DNA of 64,000 bases from a bacterium (GCA_013360215.1 JABWCP010000005.1:175575-239574), one strand, 5' to 3'. Positions 44,476 through 53,883 are shown, counted from the stretch's first letter. Made by a program: numbers and translations. The notes: generated from the sequence alone by a model not told the origin.

Positions 44476-46710
44476 TCAGTTTTTAGTATTATTGGTGTTA
44501 TTATCATTGGCCGGAGCGTCGGTTTTAGTATCAGGTACATTTTCCTGCTCAACGCGAATGACTTCATCCTGAGGACGGTTAGCTTCTTCTGATTTTTTGA
44601 TAGCTTCAAGTTCCAACGGATGTTCATGAGCCATTTCTTTTTCAGAGATTTTACCCGTTAACCAAGCTAAACTCATCGGATATACGTCAGGATTGAAAAT
44701 GACAAAGTAAAAGTGCCATACGATGATCGCCAGTGTAGCCAAAATCGCTTCATAGAAGTGAATGATACGTGACACATCCCAGCCCAACTTGGTGATCATG
44801 TCAATGGACTGCACTTCAAACCAAAGAATTGTACCGGTCAAGGCCATCACGATCGTCCCCCACACCAAAGCCCAATATTCGCTCTTTTCGACATAACTGA
44901 AGCGACCCAAGCGTGGTTTGTCTTTACTTATACCAAGATTATATTTGAGAATACCGACAGCATCAGCCCAATCTTTTTTACAGAACCACAGATCTTTGAC
45001 CAACTGGCGTCCGCGCACCGTAAAAATGATATACCAGAGATGGTACAAACTTACGACAACCATCGCGATACCTGCAACGCGGTGCAATATACTGCGTGCC
45101 TCAAAGGCATATTCGCTAAGGCTACGGATGCCAACTACCCACCATGCATCGGGATACCGCAGCATAAAGCCGGTAATCACAAGCATTATGAAACTCAAAG
45201 CCATCGTGCCGTGCTGAAGTCGCTCAGAAGCCGTCATGCGAACATACAGACCCCGACCATGATGTTCTTCTTCATGCAGTTCTCCGCGTTGAATGGCCAG
45301 CTTACGACGCACTTTACGATGGATATCTATGATATTGTGCAGAGCCATACCGCCGACAACCACGAAAATTAAAATCAGATAAATCGTAGCCACATACCAA
45401 AGTAACGGATCATCCGCTTTCTTTTCTTCGGAAGAGTGCACCGACCCGATTGTAAAACGATCGCCGGCACCCGGGTGACACTTGCCGCACGTTTTGACTA
45501 AATTGGCTTTTGAAATCGTGGAAGTCGAATCTTTAGCTTGTTTGATATTATGTGCACCGTGACAACTTGCGCAGTTGACGACTTCCAATGCCCCGCCGCG
45601 TACCGATAGACCGTGATAACTATCGGAGAATGTTTGAAAACGATCCGAAGCGATACCATATTTTTTCGATAGCTTTACCGATGCATGGCAGGTACCGCAC
45701 ACTTGCTGCGAAACATTGCGAGACGATACCGGCGACTTAGGATCATCGTGTTTTAAAATATCGTGTTCACCGTGACAGTCCGTACAACCCGGCGCATCCT
45801 TACTGCCTTTGTGCAACATATTTCCATGAATACTGCTATTATAGTCATTGGCAATATCTTTATGACATTTCGCGCATGTTTCGGGAATATGCATTTTGTT
45901 GACGGGCGAATTATCTACGATGGCCTTATTCATCGTGTGACTGCCGTGGCAATCTACACAGTTGGCCGCCTCCGCTTTTCCATTTTTTAAAGCCTGACCG
46001 TGTACGCTTTTTTCAAAACTGCGAACAAACTGCGCACCGAGCAATGTTTTCGATGAAACTTCCTGATTATCCACGTGACAACTCATACATACCTTGGCTT
46101 GCGCCACTTTGAGTTGTAGCGAATCCATGCCCGCTGCGATGTGCGTAATATTGCTGGAGTGACATTGGATACAAGTCGGCGCATTTTTATCGCCACGCTT
46201 TTGCGCTTCGGCATGAGCGGAATGAATAAAATCTTCTTTTACATCCTTGTGGCACGAACCGCAACCATTGACCAGATTATCTTTATGAAAAATATTTCCC
46301 GGTACTTTTGTCGAAGCCACGTCGTGTGTGCCGTGACATGTTTTACAGTTGGCATCATCGCTCCACCCTGTACCTTTGGTTGCCATGATATTGGGGTGAA
46401 ATGCATGTTTGGTTAATTCTTTATTATGGCAGGAAACACAATTCACCGGCGTGATTTTTTCTTTGTGCGGAATTTCTTCCGGATCAAATCCGGTATGGCA
46501 CGCGATACAGTTGACTTTAGCGTGTGCCGATTTACCTCGGATTTTTTCATCCACAAAAAGCGAAATCTTTTTACCCGCCTTTTTTTTGCTGAGCGACTCG
46601 TCGGAGTGGCATTCCATACAATCATCGTTGGACTGAGCCTTGAGCGAAAAGCCAGCGAATAAAAAAATCACGGTAAGAATGGTGTTTAAAATACGGCGTG
46701 AGAAAACCAT
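44476..46710 (-). CDS. Thirteen-heme cytochrome fused to a cytochrome b-type membrane domain
   Basis: The protein is 744 residues. After a signal peptide, residues ~30-430 hold thirteen CxxCH motifs, from CMECH to CGKCH. A membrane part (~440-690) has about five spans. Its His residues, such as those in LQHGTMALSFIMLVITGF, ILHRVAGIAMVVVSLYHLW and IHFYEAILATLAIIVWHFYF, fit a formate-dehydrogenase/hydrogenase-type cytochrome b. A charged Asn/Asp-rich tail ends it. It thus joins quinone-linked heme b chemistry to a long periplasmic heme wire in one chain. The NapC-like gene follows directly. Confidence 0.9.
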   Translation of the reverse strand: MVFSRRILNTILTVIFLFAGFSLKAQSNDDCMECHSDESLSKKKAGKKISLFVDEKIRGKSAHAKVNCIACHTGFDPEEIPHKEKITPVNCVSCHNKELTKHAFHPNIMATKGTGWSDDANCKTCHGTHDVASTKVPGNIFHKDNLVNGCGSCHKDVKEDFIHSAHAEAQKRGDKNAPTCIQCHSSNITHIAAGMDSLQLKVAQAKVCMSCHVDNQEVSSKTLLGAQFVRSFEKSVHGQALKNGKAEAANCVDCHGSHTMNKAIVDNSPVNKMHIPETCAKCHKDIANDYNSSIHGNMLHKGSKDAPGCTDCHGEHDILKHDDPKSPVSSRNVSQQVCGTCHASVKLSKKYGIASDRFQTFSDSYHGLSVRGGALEVVNCASCHGAHNIKQAKDSTSTISKANLVKTCGKCHPGAGDRFTIGSVHSSEEKKADDPLLWYVATIYLILIFVVVGGMALHNIIDIHRKVRRKLAIQRGELHEEEHHGRGLYVRMTASERLQHGTMALSFIMLVITGFMLRYPDAWWVVGIRSLSEYAFEARSILHRVAGIAMVVVSLYHLWYIIFTVRGRQLVKDLWFCKKDWADAVGILKYNLGISKDKPRLGRFSYVEKSEYWALVWGTIVMALTGTILWFEVQSIDMITKLGWDVSRIIHFYEAILATLAIIVWHFYFVIFNPDVYPMSLAWLTGKISEKEMAHEHPLELEAIKKSEEANRPQDEVIRVEQENVPDTKTDAPANDNNTNNTKN

Positions 46711-46849
46711 AACATGCCTGCTGTCTTTATATTTCAGAATGGATTTTTATGATTACCAAACTACCGTTTTTTATAACGGCAGCTGTTTTTCCAGTACAGG
46801 CTGTTTTCCGATTTGTAAAGTTCAATACGTAGTAAACGGCCTGTTTTTT

Positions 46850-46892
46850 ATAAAAAAAAGAATCTGGCCAAAACGGGTTCGGCCAGATTCTT
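46850..46892 (-). terminator. Terminator after the monoheme cytochrome gene at 46920
   Basis: Perfect arms AAGAATCTGGCC and GGCCAGATTCTT surround an 11-base loop and run into a T tract on the minus strand (46852-46858 on the plus strand are A). It separates this gene from the 13-heme gene. Confidence 0.85.
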
Positions 46893-46919
46893 ATATCGCA
46901 TATATATGAACTGTACGGG

Positions 46920-47288
46920 TTATTGTTTCGTTTTCTGTTCGACCAACCACGCGGCTAATGTCTTCAGTTCGTCTTCCGTACCTTTGAACTTTTTCATGTG
47001 TTTTTTGCCGTTGATGGCTTCAAGTTTTTGAAGATACTTGGCAATAAACTCAGCATCTTTTTCAAGACCGACGCCGGAAAGATCAGGAGCTTTGTTTTCC
47101 TCCGCTTCTTCGCCTTCGGCTTTTTTAGCTTCGATACCTATGTTTTTGACCGCATGGCACGACATACATTTATTGGCTTCAAAAATAGCCTTTCCGTCCG
47201 CAGGTTTGGCCTCTTGTGCATTGATTTGCGCTACATTTACAAACATTACTAATAAACCAAAAGCGGCGATAAATATGAGTTTTTTCAT
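46920..47288 (-). CDS. Periplasmic monoheme cytochrome c, copy 1
   Basis: The protein is 122 residues. A signal peptide ending NAQ is followed by a small class I cytochrome domain with one CMSCH heme motif (~residue 41) and a Met in KKHMKKFKGTEDEL as a possible axial ligand. A Lys/Glu/Ala-rich insertion (IEAKKAEGEEAEENK) follows the heme. It shares most of its sequence with the gene at 47508-47876, so the two are paralogs. It likely shuttles electrons between the membrane cytochromes in this block. The start at 47288 has an AGAGGAG site about 10 bases upstream. Confidence 0.9.
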   Translation of the reverse strand: MKKLIFIAAFGLLVMFVNVAQINAQEAKPADGKAIFEANKCMSCHAVKNIGIEAKKAEGEEAEENKAPDLSGVGLEKDAEFIAKYLQKLEAINGKKHMKKFKGTEDELKTLAAWLVEQKTKQ

Positions 47289-47441
47289 AGTATTGCAAAC
47301 TCCTCTTAAATGTTTTTCTATCAATTAAATATACATTAGTTTCATTGTTCACAGTCATACTATGTAAAAATTATGTAAAGAAACATGATTTTCGTCATCT
47401 TGATAATTTTTGGTATATCTCGTAAGTGCTTAAAAATAAAT

Positions 47442-47464
47442 CGGCTACAGCGAATCTGTAGCCG
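47442..47464 (-). terminator. Hairpin after the second monoheme cytochrome gene
   Basis: Nine-base perfect arms CGGCTACAG and CTGTAGCCG surround a 5-base loop. On the minus strand they are followed by a broken T-rich run (ATTTATTTTTA), so it is a plausible but not ideal terminator. Confidence 0.6.
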
Positions 47465-47507
47465 GATAGGATGGCTAAATGTATGCAAATAATGAAACAG
47501 TAACCGA

Positions 47508-47876
47508 TTATTCTTTCGTTTTTAACTCAGCAAGCCACGACGCCAACATTTTAAGTTCCTCTTCAGTACCTTTAAATTTTTTCATGTGTTTTTTACCTTC
47601 GATCGCTTCGAGCTTCTGAAGGTATTTTACTATAAAATCAGCATCTCGTTTTAACCCTACACCGGATAGATCGGAACCTTTGTTGTCTCCGGCGTCTTCG
47701 CCTTCGGCTTTTTTAGCTTCGATGGCCATGGATTTGATAGCATGACATGATTCACATTTAAAGGACAGAAATACCGCTTTACCGTCCGCCGGTTTAGCTT
47801 CTTGCGCATAAGCCTTGGAAGACAACATAAGAATCGTTGCAAAAAAAGCGATCGCGAAAGCAACTATACTTTTCAT
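47508..47876 (-). CDS. Periplasmic monoheme cytochrome c, copy 2
   Basis: The 122-residue protein has a signal peptide ending AYAQ, the heme motif CESCH and the same KKHMKKFKGTEEEL and Lys/Glu-rich insertion as copy 1. Both mature proteins begin EAKPADGKA. The two copies differ most in the signal peptide. An AAGGAG site five bases before the ATG fixes the start. Each copy has its own terminator, so they may be separately regulated. Confidence 0.9.
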   Translation of the reverse strand: MKSIVAFAIAFFATILMLSSKAYAQEAKPADGKAVFLSFKCESCHAIKSMAIEAKKAEGEDAGDNKGSDLSGVGLKRDADFIVKYLQKLEAIEGKKHMKKFKGTEEELKMLASWLAELKTKE

Positions 47877-47960
47877 AACACTCCTTGATAAGTATTGATT
47901 AATCCGCCACACATGTCCTATGCACGCGACGCCCGTGCGGCGTAGTGAGAATAATTCATT

Positions 47961-48746
47961 TTATTGTGTCGTGCGAAGTCTGAAAATAAATGGATACGAA
48001 ATCCACACTTTGACCGGGCGATTACCATTGATTGCCGGTTTGAAACGCGCCTGCGACAAAGCATTCACCGCGGCTTCTTTAAACATATCATCGCCCTGAA
48101 TGTAAACAACTTTGACAACGACTCCTTCTTCGTTAACCAATGCTTTCAAAAAAACTTTACCTTCAATACCGGCCTGACGAGCAATTTCAGGATATTCGGG
48201 TATTACTTTAGCCAATAATATCGGCGCTTGTTCGACCGGGATAAATTCGTCCATTCCGGGTTCATCGGAACTTTCATTGAGTCCGCGAAGCGATTCACTA
48301 ATATCTACTTTTATTTCGCCTTCGCCGGCATTACCCAGCGAAAAGGACGAAGCGGCGATATTGGTCTTAATTTCTTCCTGAGTTTGTAACGTAACATCCG
48401 AGGGAGCTTCCGCATCTGGCACGACGATGGGAATTCCCGCTATTACCTTTGGTATTTCGTTCATTTGAACATCCACCTTGACTGGTTCGGCCGTTTTTTC
48501 AAGCGGTGCCGCGCTTGTAAGCTCATTGGCATCCACAAAACGAACCGTACGCATGGATATATCTTCTTTGAGAAGAACAGCGCTTACATAGTATGAAGTA
48601 ATAAGTGCCGCATGTAACACAAACGCTATCGAAAGACCCTTCCACAGATTGATGCTGCTGATGTGGATTAGAAAATTACGGCCCGAGTCCGGGTGAAGTC
48701 CAAATCCTTCAAGACTTTCCAAATTGATGACTTTTACATTCATCAT
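47961..48746 (-). CDS. TonB-family energy transducer
   Basis: The 261-residue protein has one membrane span near residue 40 (KGLSIAFVLHAALITSYYV), a linker rich in Glu, Ile and Ala, and a C-terminal TonB domain (~170-261, LLAKVIPEYPEIARQAGIEG). The last part is the usual TonB family ending (ARFKPAINGNRPVKVWISYPFIF). It would pass proton-motive energy from ExbBD to outer membrane receptors such as the one at 35571-37850. No exbB or exbD is nearby. The start at 48746 is set by the strong ribosome binding site; an in-frame GTG further upstream lies inside that site. Confidence 0.9.
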   Translation of the reverse strand: MMNVKVINLESLEGFGLHPDSGRNFLIHISSINLWKGLSIAFVLHAALITSYYVSAVLLKEDISMRTVRFVDANELTSAAPLEKTAEPVKVDVQMNEIPKVIAGIPIVVPDAEAPSDVTLQTQEEIKTNIAASSFSLGNAGEGEIKVDISESLRGLNESSDEPGMDEFIPVEQAPILLAKVIPEYPEIARQAGIEGKVFLKALVNEEGVVVKVVYIQGDDMFKEAAVNALSQARFKPAINGNRPVKVWISYPFIFRLRTTQ

Positions 48747-48752
48747 AGAGCC

Positions 48753-48763
48753 GATCACCTCCT
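48753..48763 (-). promoter_or_regulatory. Exceptionally long Shine-Dalgarno match ahead of the TonB gene
   Basis: The minus strand reads AGGAGGTGATC, an 11-base match to the 3' end complement of typical bacterial 16S rRNA, ending six bases before the ATG at 48746. Such long matches are rare and indicate strong ribosome binding. Confidence 0.65.
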
Positions 48764-48997
48764 GCTACAAGGTAAAACGCAAAAGGCATAGAGAAAATGC
48801 CCGACGTCATCAGCTGTTTTGACTTATGTCAAAGAATAGGCCTTAATAATAAAGATGTTACAACTATCTCGCCGCTAAATTACATTTTGGCAAATAGAGA
48901 AACGATTAAAAACAACACGGCATGGGTGTCGCGTTTTGAGAAAAGAGGGTATAACGAAATCCTTATTTACCCAATGATTTTTTCATGCGGGAAAAGA

Positions 48998-51900
48998 CTA
49001 AACGTTTTCTTTTTTAGGTTGTTCGATAGGAAGTGTGAAAATAAATTCGGTACCTTTACCGGGACTGGTGTCCACATCGATTTTTCCGTTGTGTTTACCC
49101 ACAATCTCATAGGCTAACGCAAGACCCAGCCCTGTGCCTTGACCGACGGGTTTCGTCGTAAAAAACGGATCAAATATTTTTTTCTTCACTTCTTCGCTCA
49201 TTCCCATGCCCGTATCTTTGATGCGCACACGAATATTTTTTTCATCCGCCATTTCTGTCGTTATCGTGATCGTACCCTGGCCTGGTGTCGCTTGTACGGC
49301 ATTGACGATCGTATTCATAAAAACCTGATTGAGTTGACCGGGAAAACACTCGATCTGAGGTATTTCGCCATAGTTTTTTATGATTTCAATCCGGCCTTTG
49401 TATTGGTTTTTAGCGATAACCAAAGCACTATTGATCAGTTTGTGCACATCGGACATACGGTAATCTTTGTGATCGGCTCGGGCAAAATTGAGCAGACCTT
49501 CTACGATTTCACCGATACGCTCGGTAGCCAGTTCGATCGGCGGCACAATCTCTTCTTGTATATTTTCAAGAGCCGCACGCATATCATTCGGATTTTGAGA
49601 TTGAACCGCATCTTGCAATTTGCGATACAAAATAAACACATAATGATCCACCGTTGCCCGCGGCGTATTGACTTCATGTGCAATACCGGCCACCATCTGA
49701 CCTAGGGATGACATTTTTTCGGCTTGAACAAGTTGGGACTGCGTTTTTTGCAGATCTTCCAGCGTTGTTTCAAGCTGTTCGGTTTTTTGGCGAAGTTGCG
49801 ATGTGCGGTCAGCTACTTGTTTTTCTAAAAGCTGCTTCTGATGCAGCAACCTCCGCATACGCTGTTTGTACCACGTCACCGCTGAAAAAATCAACAGCGC
49901 TAAGGCCGCGATACGAAACCACCACGTCTGCCAGAACGGAGGCTGAATAACAATTTTAAGTTCAACGCCTTTTTCATTCCACACCAGATCGTTGTTCGAC
50001 CCTTTGACGCGAAAAACATATGTACCGGGATCGACATTGGTATAATTAGCTTTGCGCTCGGTACCGATATTAACCCATCCGTTATCAAATCCTTCGAGAC
50101 GGTACGCATATTGATTTTTTTCAGAACTGGTATAGTTGAGTGCGGCAAACTCAAATGAGAAAAAATTCTGTTTATACGAAAGCTCAACGACCGGAAGATC
50201 ATTGATATCCTTGCCCAACGCTACCGGTTTTTCGAAAATTTTGAACTGCGTCAGAACCACGTTAGGAATATTGGGATTATCGCTTACGCTGTCGGGATGA
50301 AACCGGTTAAAACCCCGGATACCTCCAAAATACATTTCTCCGTTTTGCGCTTTATACGCCGAACCGTTTCTAAATTCGTTACTTTGTAACCCGTCACTGA
50401 CATCATACACACGAAACACCCCGGATGAACCCGATGCATCAGACGGTATAAAGCGTGTAAGCCCTTTATTCCCGCTTATCCAAAGACGATTTTTAGCATC
50501 ACAAAGCAATCCGTAGATAATATCGCTGGGTAACCCTTCTTTTGTAGTATAGTGCTGAAACGTAGATTGTATGCGATCAAAACGATTGAGCCCGCCGGTC
50601 GTTCCTATCCATAGCGTACCTGACGTGTCTTCCGTAATGGCGCGGATATTATTATGACTGATAGTAGACAGATTGCGCGGATCATGCAAATAGTGACGAA
50701 ACGCCGTTTCACCCGGCAAACGCACACTCAAACCGCCTTGGGTACCCACCCACAATGCACCGCTCCGATCCTGATAAAGCACTTTGGCCACGTTATTACG
50801 TAAAGAAGCCGGATCATCAGGATTGTTTTGATAATGAATAAAACCGTTTTTTTGCGGATCAAACAGATCGAGACCATTCATCGTACCTACCCATATATGC
50901 CCGTCGCGATCTTCGAGTAATGTAATGATTCGATTTTCGATCAGCGACGCGGGATCTACGGAATGTTTATAAGACGCGACAAACCGGCCGCTTGCGCGAT
51001 CAAAACGACGCAAACCGCTGCCGTAACTTCCAACCCATAAATTACCTTTGCTGTCTTCCAGAAGACAGTTATAGCTGTTATCCGCATTATTTTTGAGTGA
51101 CGCATCCGCAAAATAGTTATTAAACGTATTTTTTACGGGATCTAATTGATTGAGTCCGTATTCGGTTGCAACCCATATTTGTTTTTTGACATCCTCATAA
51201 AACGACCAAACTACATTATTGCTTAAGGATGTTTTATTCTTAGCATCGCTCACGTAGAGGGAAAATTTTTGCTGATGCGGATCAAACCGGGACACACCAC
51301 CGCCATAGGTGCCAAACCAAAGACGCTGGGCATTATCTTCAAAAATCGTATTGACATAGCTGTGACTAATACTGCTTTTGTCGGTCGGATCATTGACAAA
51401 ACGCATAAATCGTTTTTCTTCGCGGTCGTAGCGATTAAGCCCGCTTTGGGTACCTACCCAGATCACACCCGCATGATCCTCAAAGACCGACCATACCATG
51501 TTATGGGAAAGACTTGCCGGATCGGAAGGATTATTCGTAAACGTCACAAAACGATCGGTAGCCGGGTCATACATATTAAGCCCTTCTGCCGTGCCAATCC
51601 AAATCATTCCACCATGGTCCTCGCAAAGGCTTAATATGTTTTCGTGAATGATTTTTCCTGTTCCGATCCCGTATTCAAATTTTACTGTTTTTCCTGTCGC
51701 CAATTCGTGCGCTATCAAACCCTTATTCGTTCCTATCCAAATTCGACCTTTGGTGTCAAAAAGCATCGCATTTACTTGGCGCGAGGGTAACGCTTTGCCG
51801 ATGGGTGTTGACTTATCCTGATGGGTAAATACGCCCGTGGTTTTATCAAGCATATCCAAACCGCCGGATGTAGCCAACCACAAATTACCGGACGTATCTT

Positions 51901-52309
51901 CAGCGATGAAGTTTACACGATTGCTGTTGATGGAGTTCGAATTTTTAGAGTCATGACGATATATGACAAATGATTCTTTATCACGATCAAAACGACACAA
52001 TCCTCCGTCGGCCGTACCGATCCATAATAAACCGCTGCGATCTTTGAAAACCTTGAGAATTCGGTTATCCGAGAGTGACGCCGTATCCAAATGGTTGTTT
52101 TTGTAAACGGTAAAGTTGTAACCGTCGTAACGATTCAGACCATCTTGTGTACCAAACCATAAAAAACCCCGGCTATCTTGTACGATGCTATATACTACGG
52201 TTTGCGACAAACCCTGCTCTATCGAAAGTGTCTCAAACGTAATGTTTTGCTGTGCGTGCAGAGCTGACAACCAAAACAGCACCGTACCAATAAAAAACCG
52301 ACGAATCAT
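48998..52309 (-). CDS. Two-component propeller sensor histidine kinase, second copy
   Basis: The 1103-residue protein has the same layout as the kinase at 30514: signal peptide (ending LHAQ), propeller repeats (~20-710, WFGTQDGLNRYDGYNF and similar), a Y_Y_Y domain (~730-800), one membrane span (~815-830), a coiled coil, a His box and a HATPase domain with FDPFFTTKPVGQGTGLGLAL. The His box reads GIAHEVNTPRATVDHYV. The gene lies 12 bases downstream of a response regulator gene, so the pair forms one transcript. Confidence 0.92.
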   Translation of the reverse strand: MIRRFFIGTVLFWLSALHAQQNITFETLSIEQGLSQTVVYSIVQDSRGFLWFGTQDGLNRYDGYNFTVYKNNHLDTASLSDNRILKVFKDRSGLLWIGTADGGLCRFDRDKESFVIYRHDSKNSNSINSNRVNFIAEDTSGNLWLATSGGLDMLDKTTGVFTHQDKSTPIGKALPSRQVNAMLFDTKGRIWIGTNKGLIAHELATGKTVKFEYGIGTGKIIHENILSLCEDHGGMIWIGTAEGLNMYDPATDRFVTFTNNPSDPASLSHNMVWSVFEDHAGVIWVGTQSGLNRYDREEKRFMRFVNDPTDKSSISHSYVNTIFEDNAQRLWFGTYGGGVSRFDPHQQKFSLYVSDAKNKTSLSNNVVWSFYEDVKKQIWVATEYGLNQLDPVKNTFNNYFADASLKNNADNSYNCLLEDSKGNLWVGSYGSGLRRFDRASGRFVASYKHSVDPASLIENRIITLLEDRDGHIWVGTMNGLDLFDPQKNGFIHYQNNPDDPASLRNNVAKVLYQDRSGALWVGTQGGLSVRLPGETAFRHYLHDPRNLSTISHNNIRAITEDTSGTLWIGTTGGLNRFDRIQSTFQHYTTKEGLPSDIIYGLLCDAKNRLWISGNKGLTRFIPSDASGSSGVFRVYDVSDGLQSNEFRNGSAYKAQNGEMYFGGIRGFNRFHPDSVSDNPNIPNVVLTQFKIFEKPVALGKDINDLPVVELSYKQNFFSFEFAALNYTSSEKNQYAYRLEGFDNGWVNIGTERKANYTNVDPGTYVFRVKGSNNDLVWNEKGVELKIVIQPPFWQTWWFRIAALALLIFSAVTWYKQRMRRLLHQKQLLEKQVADRTSQLRQKTEQLETTLEDLQKTQSQLVQAEKMSSLGQMVAGIAHEVNTPRATVDHYVFILYRKLQDAVQSQNPNDMRAALENIQEEIVPPIELATERIGEIVEGLLNFARADHKDYRMSDVHKLINSALVIAKNQYKGRIEIIKNYGEIPQIECFPGQLNQVFMNTIVNAVQATPGQGTITITTEMADEKNIRVRIKDTGMGMSEEVKKKIFDPFFTTKPVGQGTGLGLALAYEIVGKHNGKIDVDTSPGKGTEFIFTLPIEQPKKENV

Positions 52310-52321
52310 GTGGGGAAGCCT

Positions 52322-52720
52322 TTACAAGTTAACCATGGTTTTAGATTTTTCGACTCCGGAGGCAATCGTTTTATACAGAAGTTTAGTGGGACAAGACTTG
52401 GTAAGAAACTCGTTGATAACCTTGGATGCAATCATTTTGATCATGTCTTTTTCCATTTCGGAATAACCGGAATAGATGATCTTATAGTATTGCTTATCGC
52501 CATGCTCTTCTTTAATTTTTTGGAAAAACTCCAGGCCGTTCATTTCCGGCATGCGATGGTCACTGATGATGAGATTGACTTTATGCGTTTTCAAAAGGCC
52601 CAGCGCTTGAAAGGGGCTTGTGGTCGTCAGAACTTCGTAATCATTTTCAAACAACAGTTTGAGTGATTTAAGAATTTCGGCGTCATCGTCAAGACACAAA
52701 ATACAGGGCTTCACAGACAT
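52322..52720 (-). CDS. Single-domain response regulator
   Basis: This 132-residue receiver domain has the acidic pocket CLDDD near residue 11, the phospho-acceptor Asp in LIISDHRMPEMNG (~residue 54), a Ser in YSGYSE as the switch residue and a Lys in FLTKSC. No DNA-binding or enzymatic output is fused, so the effect is probably protein-protein contact, perhaps with the kinase that follows 12 bases downstream. A GGAG site precedes the start. Confidence 0.92.
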   Translation of the reverse strand: MSVKPCILCLDDDAEILKSLKLLFENDYEVLTTTSPFQALGLLKTHKVNLIISDHRMPEMNGLEFFQKIKEEHGDKQYYKIIYSGYSEMEKDMIKMIASKVINEFLTKSCPTKLLYKTIASGVEKSKTMVNL

Positions 52721-52859
52721 GAGACACTCCGTTTGAATAATATATTAATGAATTAATTATCGGTATCAGACAGGCTTTAAAAGAGGCAGCGTTTATGGAT
52801 TTTTTTATAGTGAAACGCGAACAATCTAATCAAAACAAAAGGAAGTCTCAAGAACATTA

Positions 52860-53198
52860 ATGCCCATGAAAGATAAAAATTCAAAAATCGTGTATTCTAC
52901 TGACCCTAACTATACTGATAATGAGCCGCAAGAAGAAAGTTCTTCACCACGCGAAAAAAATTACTTCCTTAAGATGTATCTTGATCGAAAACAACGCGCA
53001 GGTAAAAGTGTTACCGTATTAGAGGGATTCACAGAATCCGCGGATGACATAGCACAGCTTGCCAAGCGTCTGAAAAATTTATGCGCAAGCGGTGGCACAG
53101 CTAAAGATCGTCTTATCGAAATTCAGGGCGATCATCGCGACAAAATCGAAAAAGAAATGACTAAATTAGGTTATAAAATCAAACGCAGCGGTGGGTGA
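52860..53198 (+). CDS. SUI1/eIF1-family translation factor (YciH type)
   Basis: The 112-residue protein has a SUI1 domain (~35-112) with GKSVTVLEGF, LAKRLKNLCASGGTAKD, IEIQGDHRD and GYKIKRSGG. This is the bacterial counterpart of eukaryotic eIF1, reported to affect start-codon fidelity or ribosome stress behaviour. The first ~33 residues are polar and disordered. The start could be 52860 or the Met two codons later, and an AAGGAAG lies rather far upstream. Confidence 0.92.
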   Translation: MPMKDKNSKIVYSTDPNYTDNEPQEESSSPREKNYFLKMYLDRKQRAGKSVTVLEGFTESADDIAQLAKRLKNLCASGGTAKDRLIEIQGDHRDKIEKEMTKLGYKIKRSGG

Positions 53199-53297
53199 CA
53201 TTTAATCGAAATAACTGTTTTATATCATAATTTTGTTATGGCGTACGTTTGTATCACTGTTCACTGAAAAACATTTTCGTCATTTTAAAGCCTGCGG

Positions 53298-53771
53298 TCA
53301 ATTGTGTGAAACCGGATTGCCTTCACTACCGACAAACAACGCCTGCAAATTGAGTGAGGGAGCGCGGCGATTGCTAGCCAGTGCCACATAAGTCTGACCC
53401 AGTCGGTCTTTGGCGGCGCCTAATATAGTACTGACCACACCCAGCGCATGTCCAAGGATAGCCGGATTAATCTTCCCGATGATTCTCTGCCATAATGCTT
53501 CCTCCAGCACATTGATCGCCGTTTGCGTTTCATGAAGATCATAACCCGACTGGAAGCGCTCACCGGCTATGATTTCAATGTGATCCGTGAGGCGCGTCAG
53601 GTTTTTGGAGTGTGCCGCGTCGGCAATCAGATCATAAAGATCTTCCAATCTTTGACGCGACACCACCGCCCCGGCCTGACGGTAATGCGATAAATGCGCT
53701 CGTTCCATCGCGGCCACAGCCTCTTCGATGATTTCAGAACGCTCATCTTCCAACAAAGCTTCGAGTGTCAT
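53298..53771 (-). CDS. RsbRD N-terminal-like helical domain protein
   Basis: The 157-residue protein is all helical. It shows the pattern MERAHLSHYRQAG, RLEDLYDLI, GERFQSGYDLHETQTAIN and EEALWQRI, which resembles the N-terminal helical sensor part of RsbR/RsbRD-type stress regulators. The usual STAS or kinase output is absent, so it is a stand-alone version. A GAGGTGG site lies close to the ATG at 53771. I rate the assignment as likely but low in detail. Confidence 0.65.
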   Translation of the reverse strand: MTLEALLEDERSEIIEEAVAAMERAHLSHYRQAGAVVSRQRLEDLYDLIADAAHSKNLTRLTDHIEIIAGERFQSGYDLHETQTAINVLEEALWQRIIGKINPAILGHALGVVSTILGAAKDRLGQTYVALASNRRAPSLNLQALFVGSEGNPVSHN

Positions 53772-53883
53772 AACCACCTCAAAACTAATAGTTAATAATC
53801 AGCCGATATAACCGGCAATGTAAAATACAAACAAACTCTGTCGCGTAGTATGATGAGGGTCAGGAAAGCGAAGATAGCTCAGT

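Noticed and set aside
42964-46710. NrfHA-type nitrite reductase
   Set aside because: No protein with the NrfA catalytic CxxCK heme motif is encoded in the window; the large cytochrome has thirteen plain CxxCH motifs and a membrane domain.
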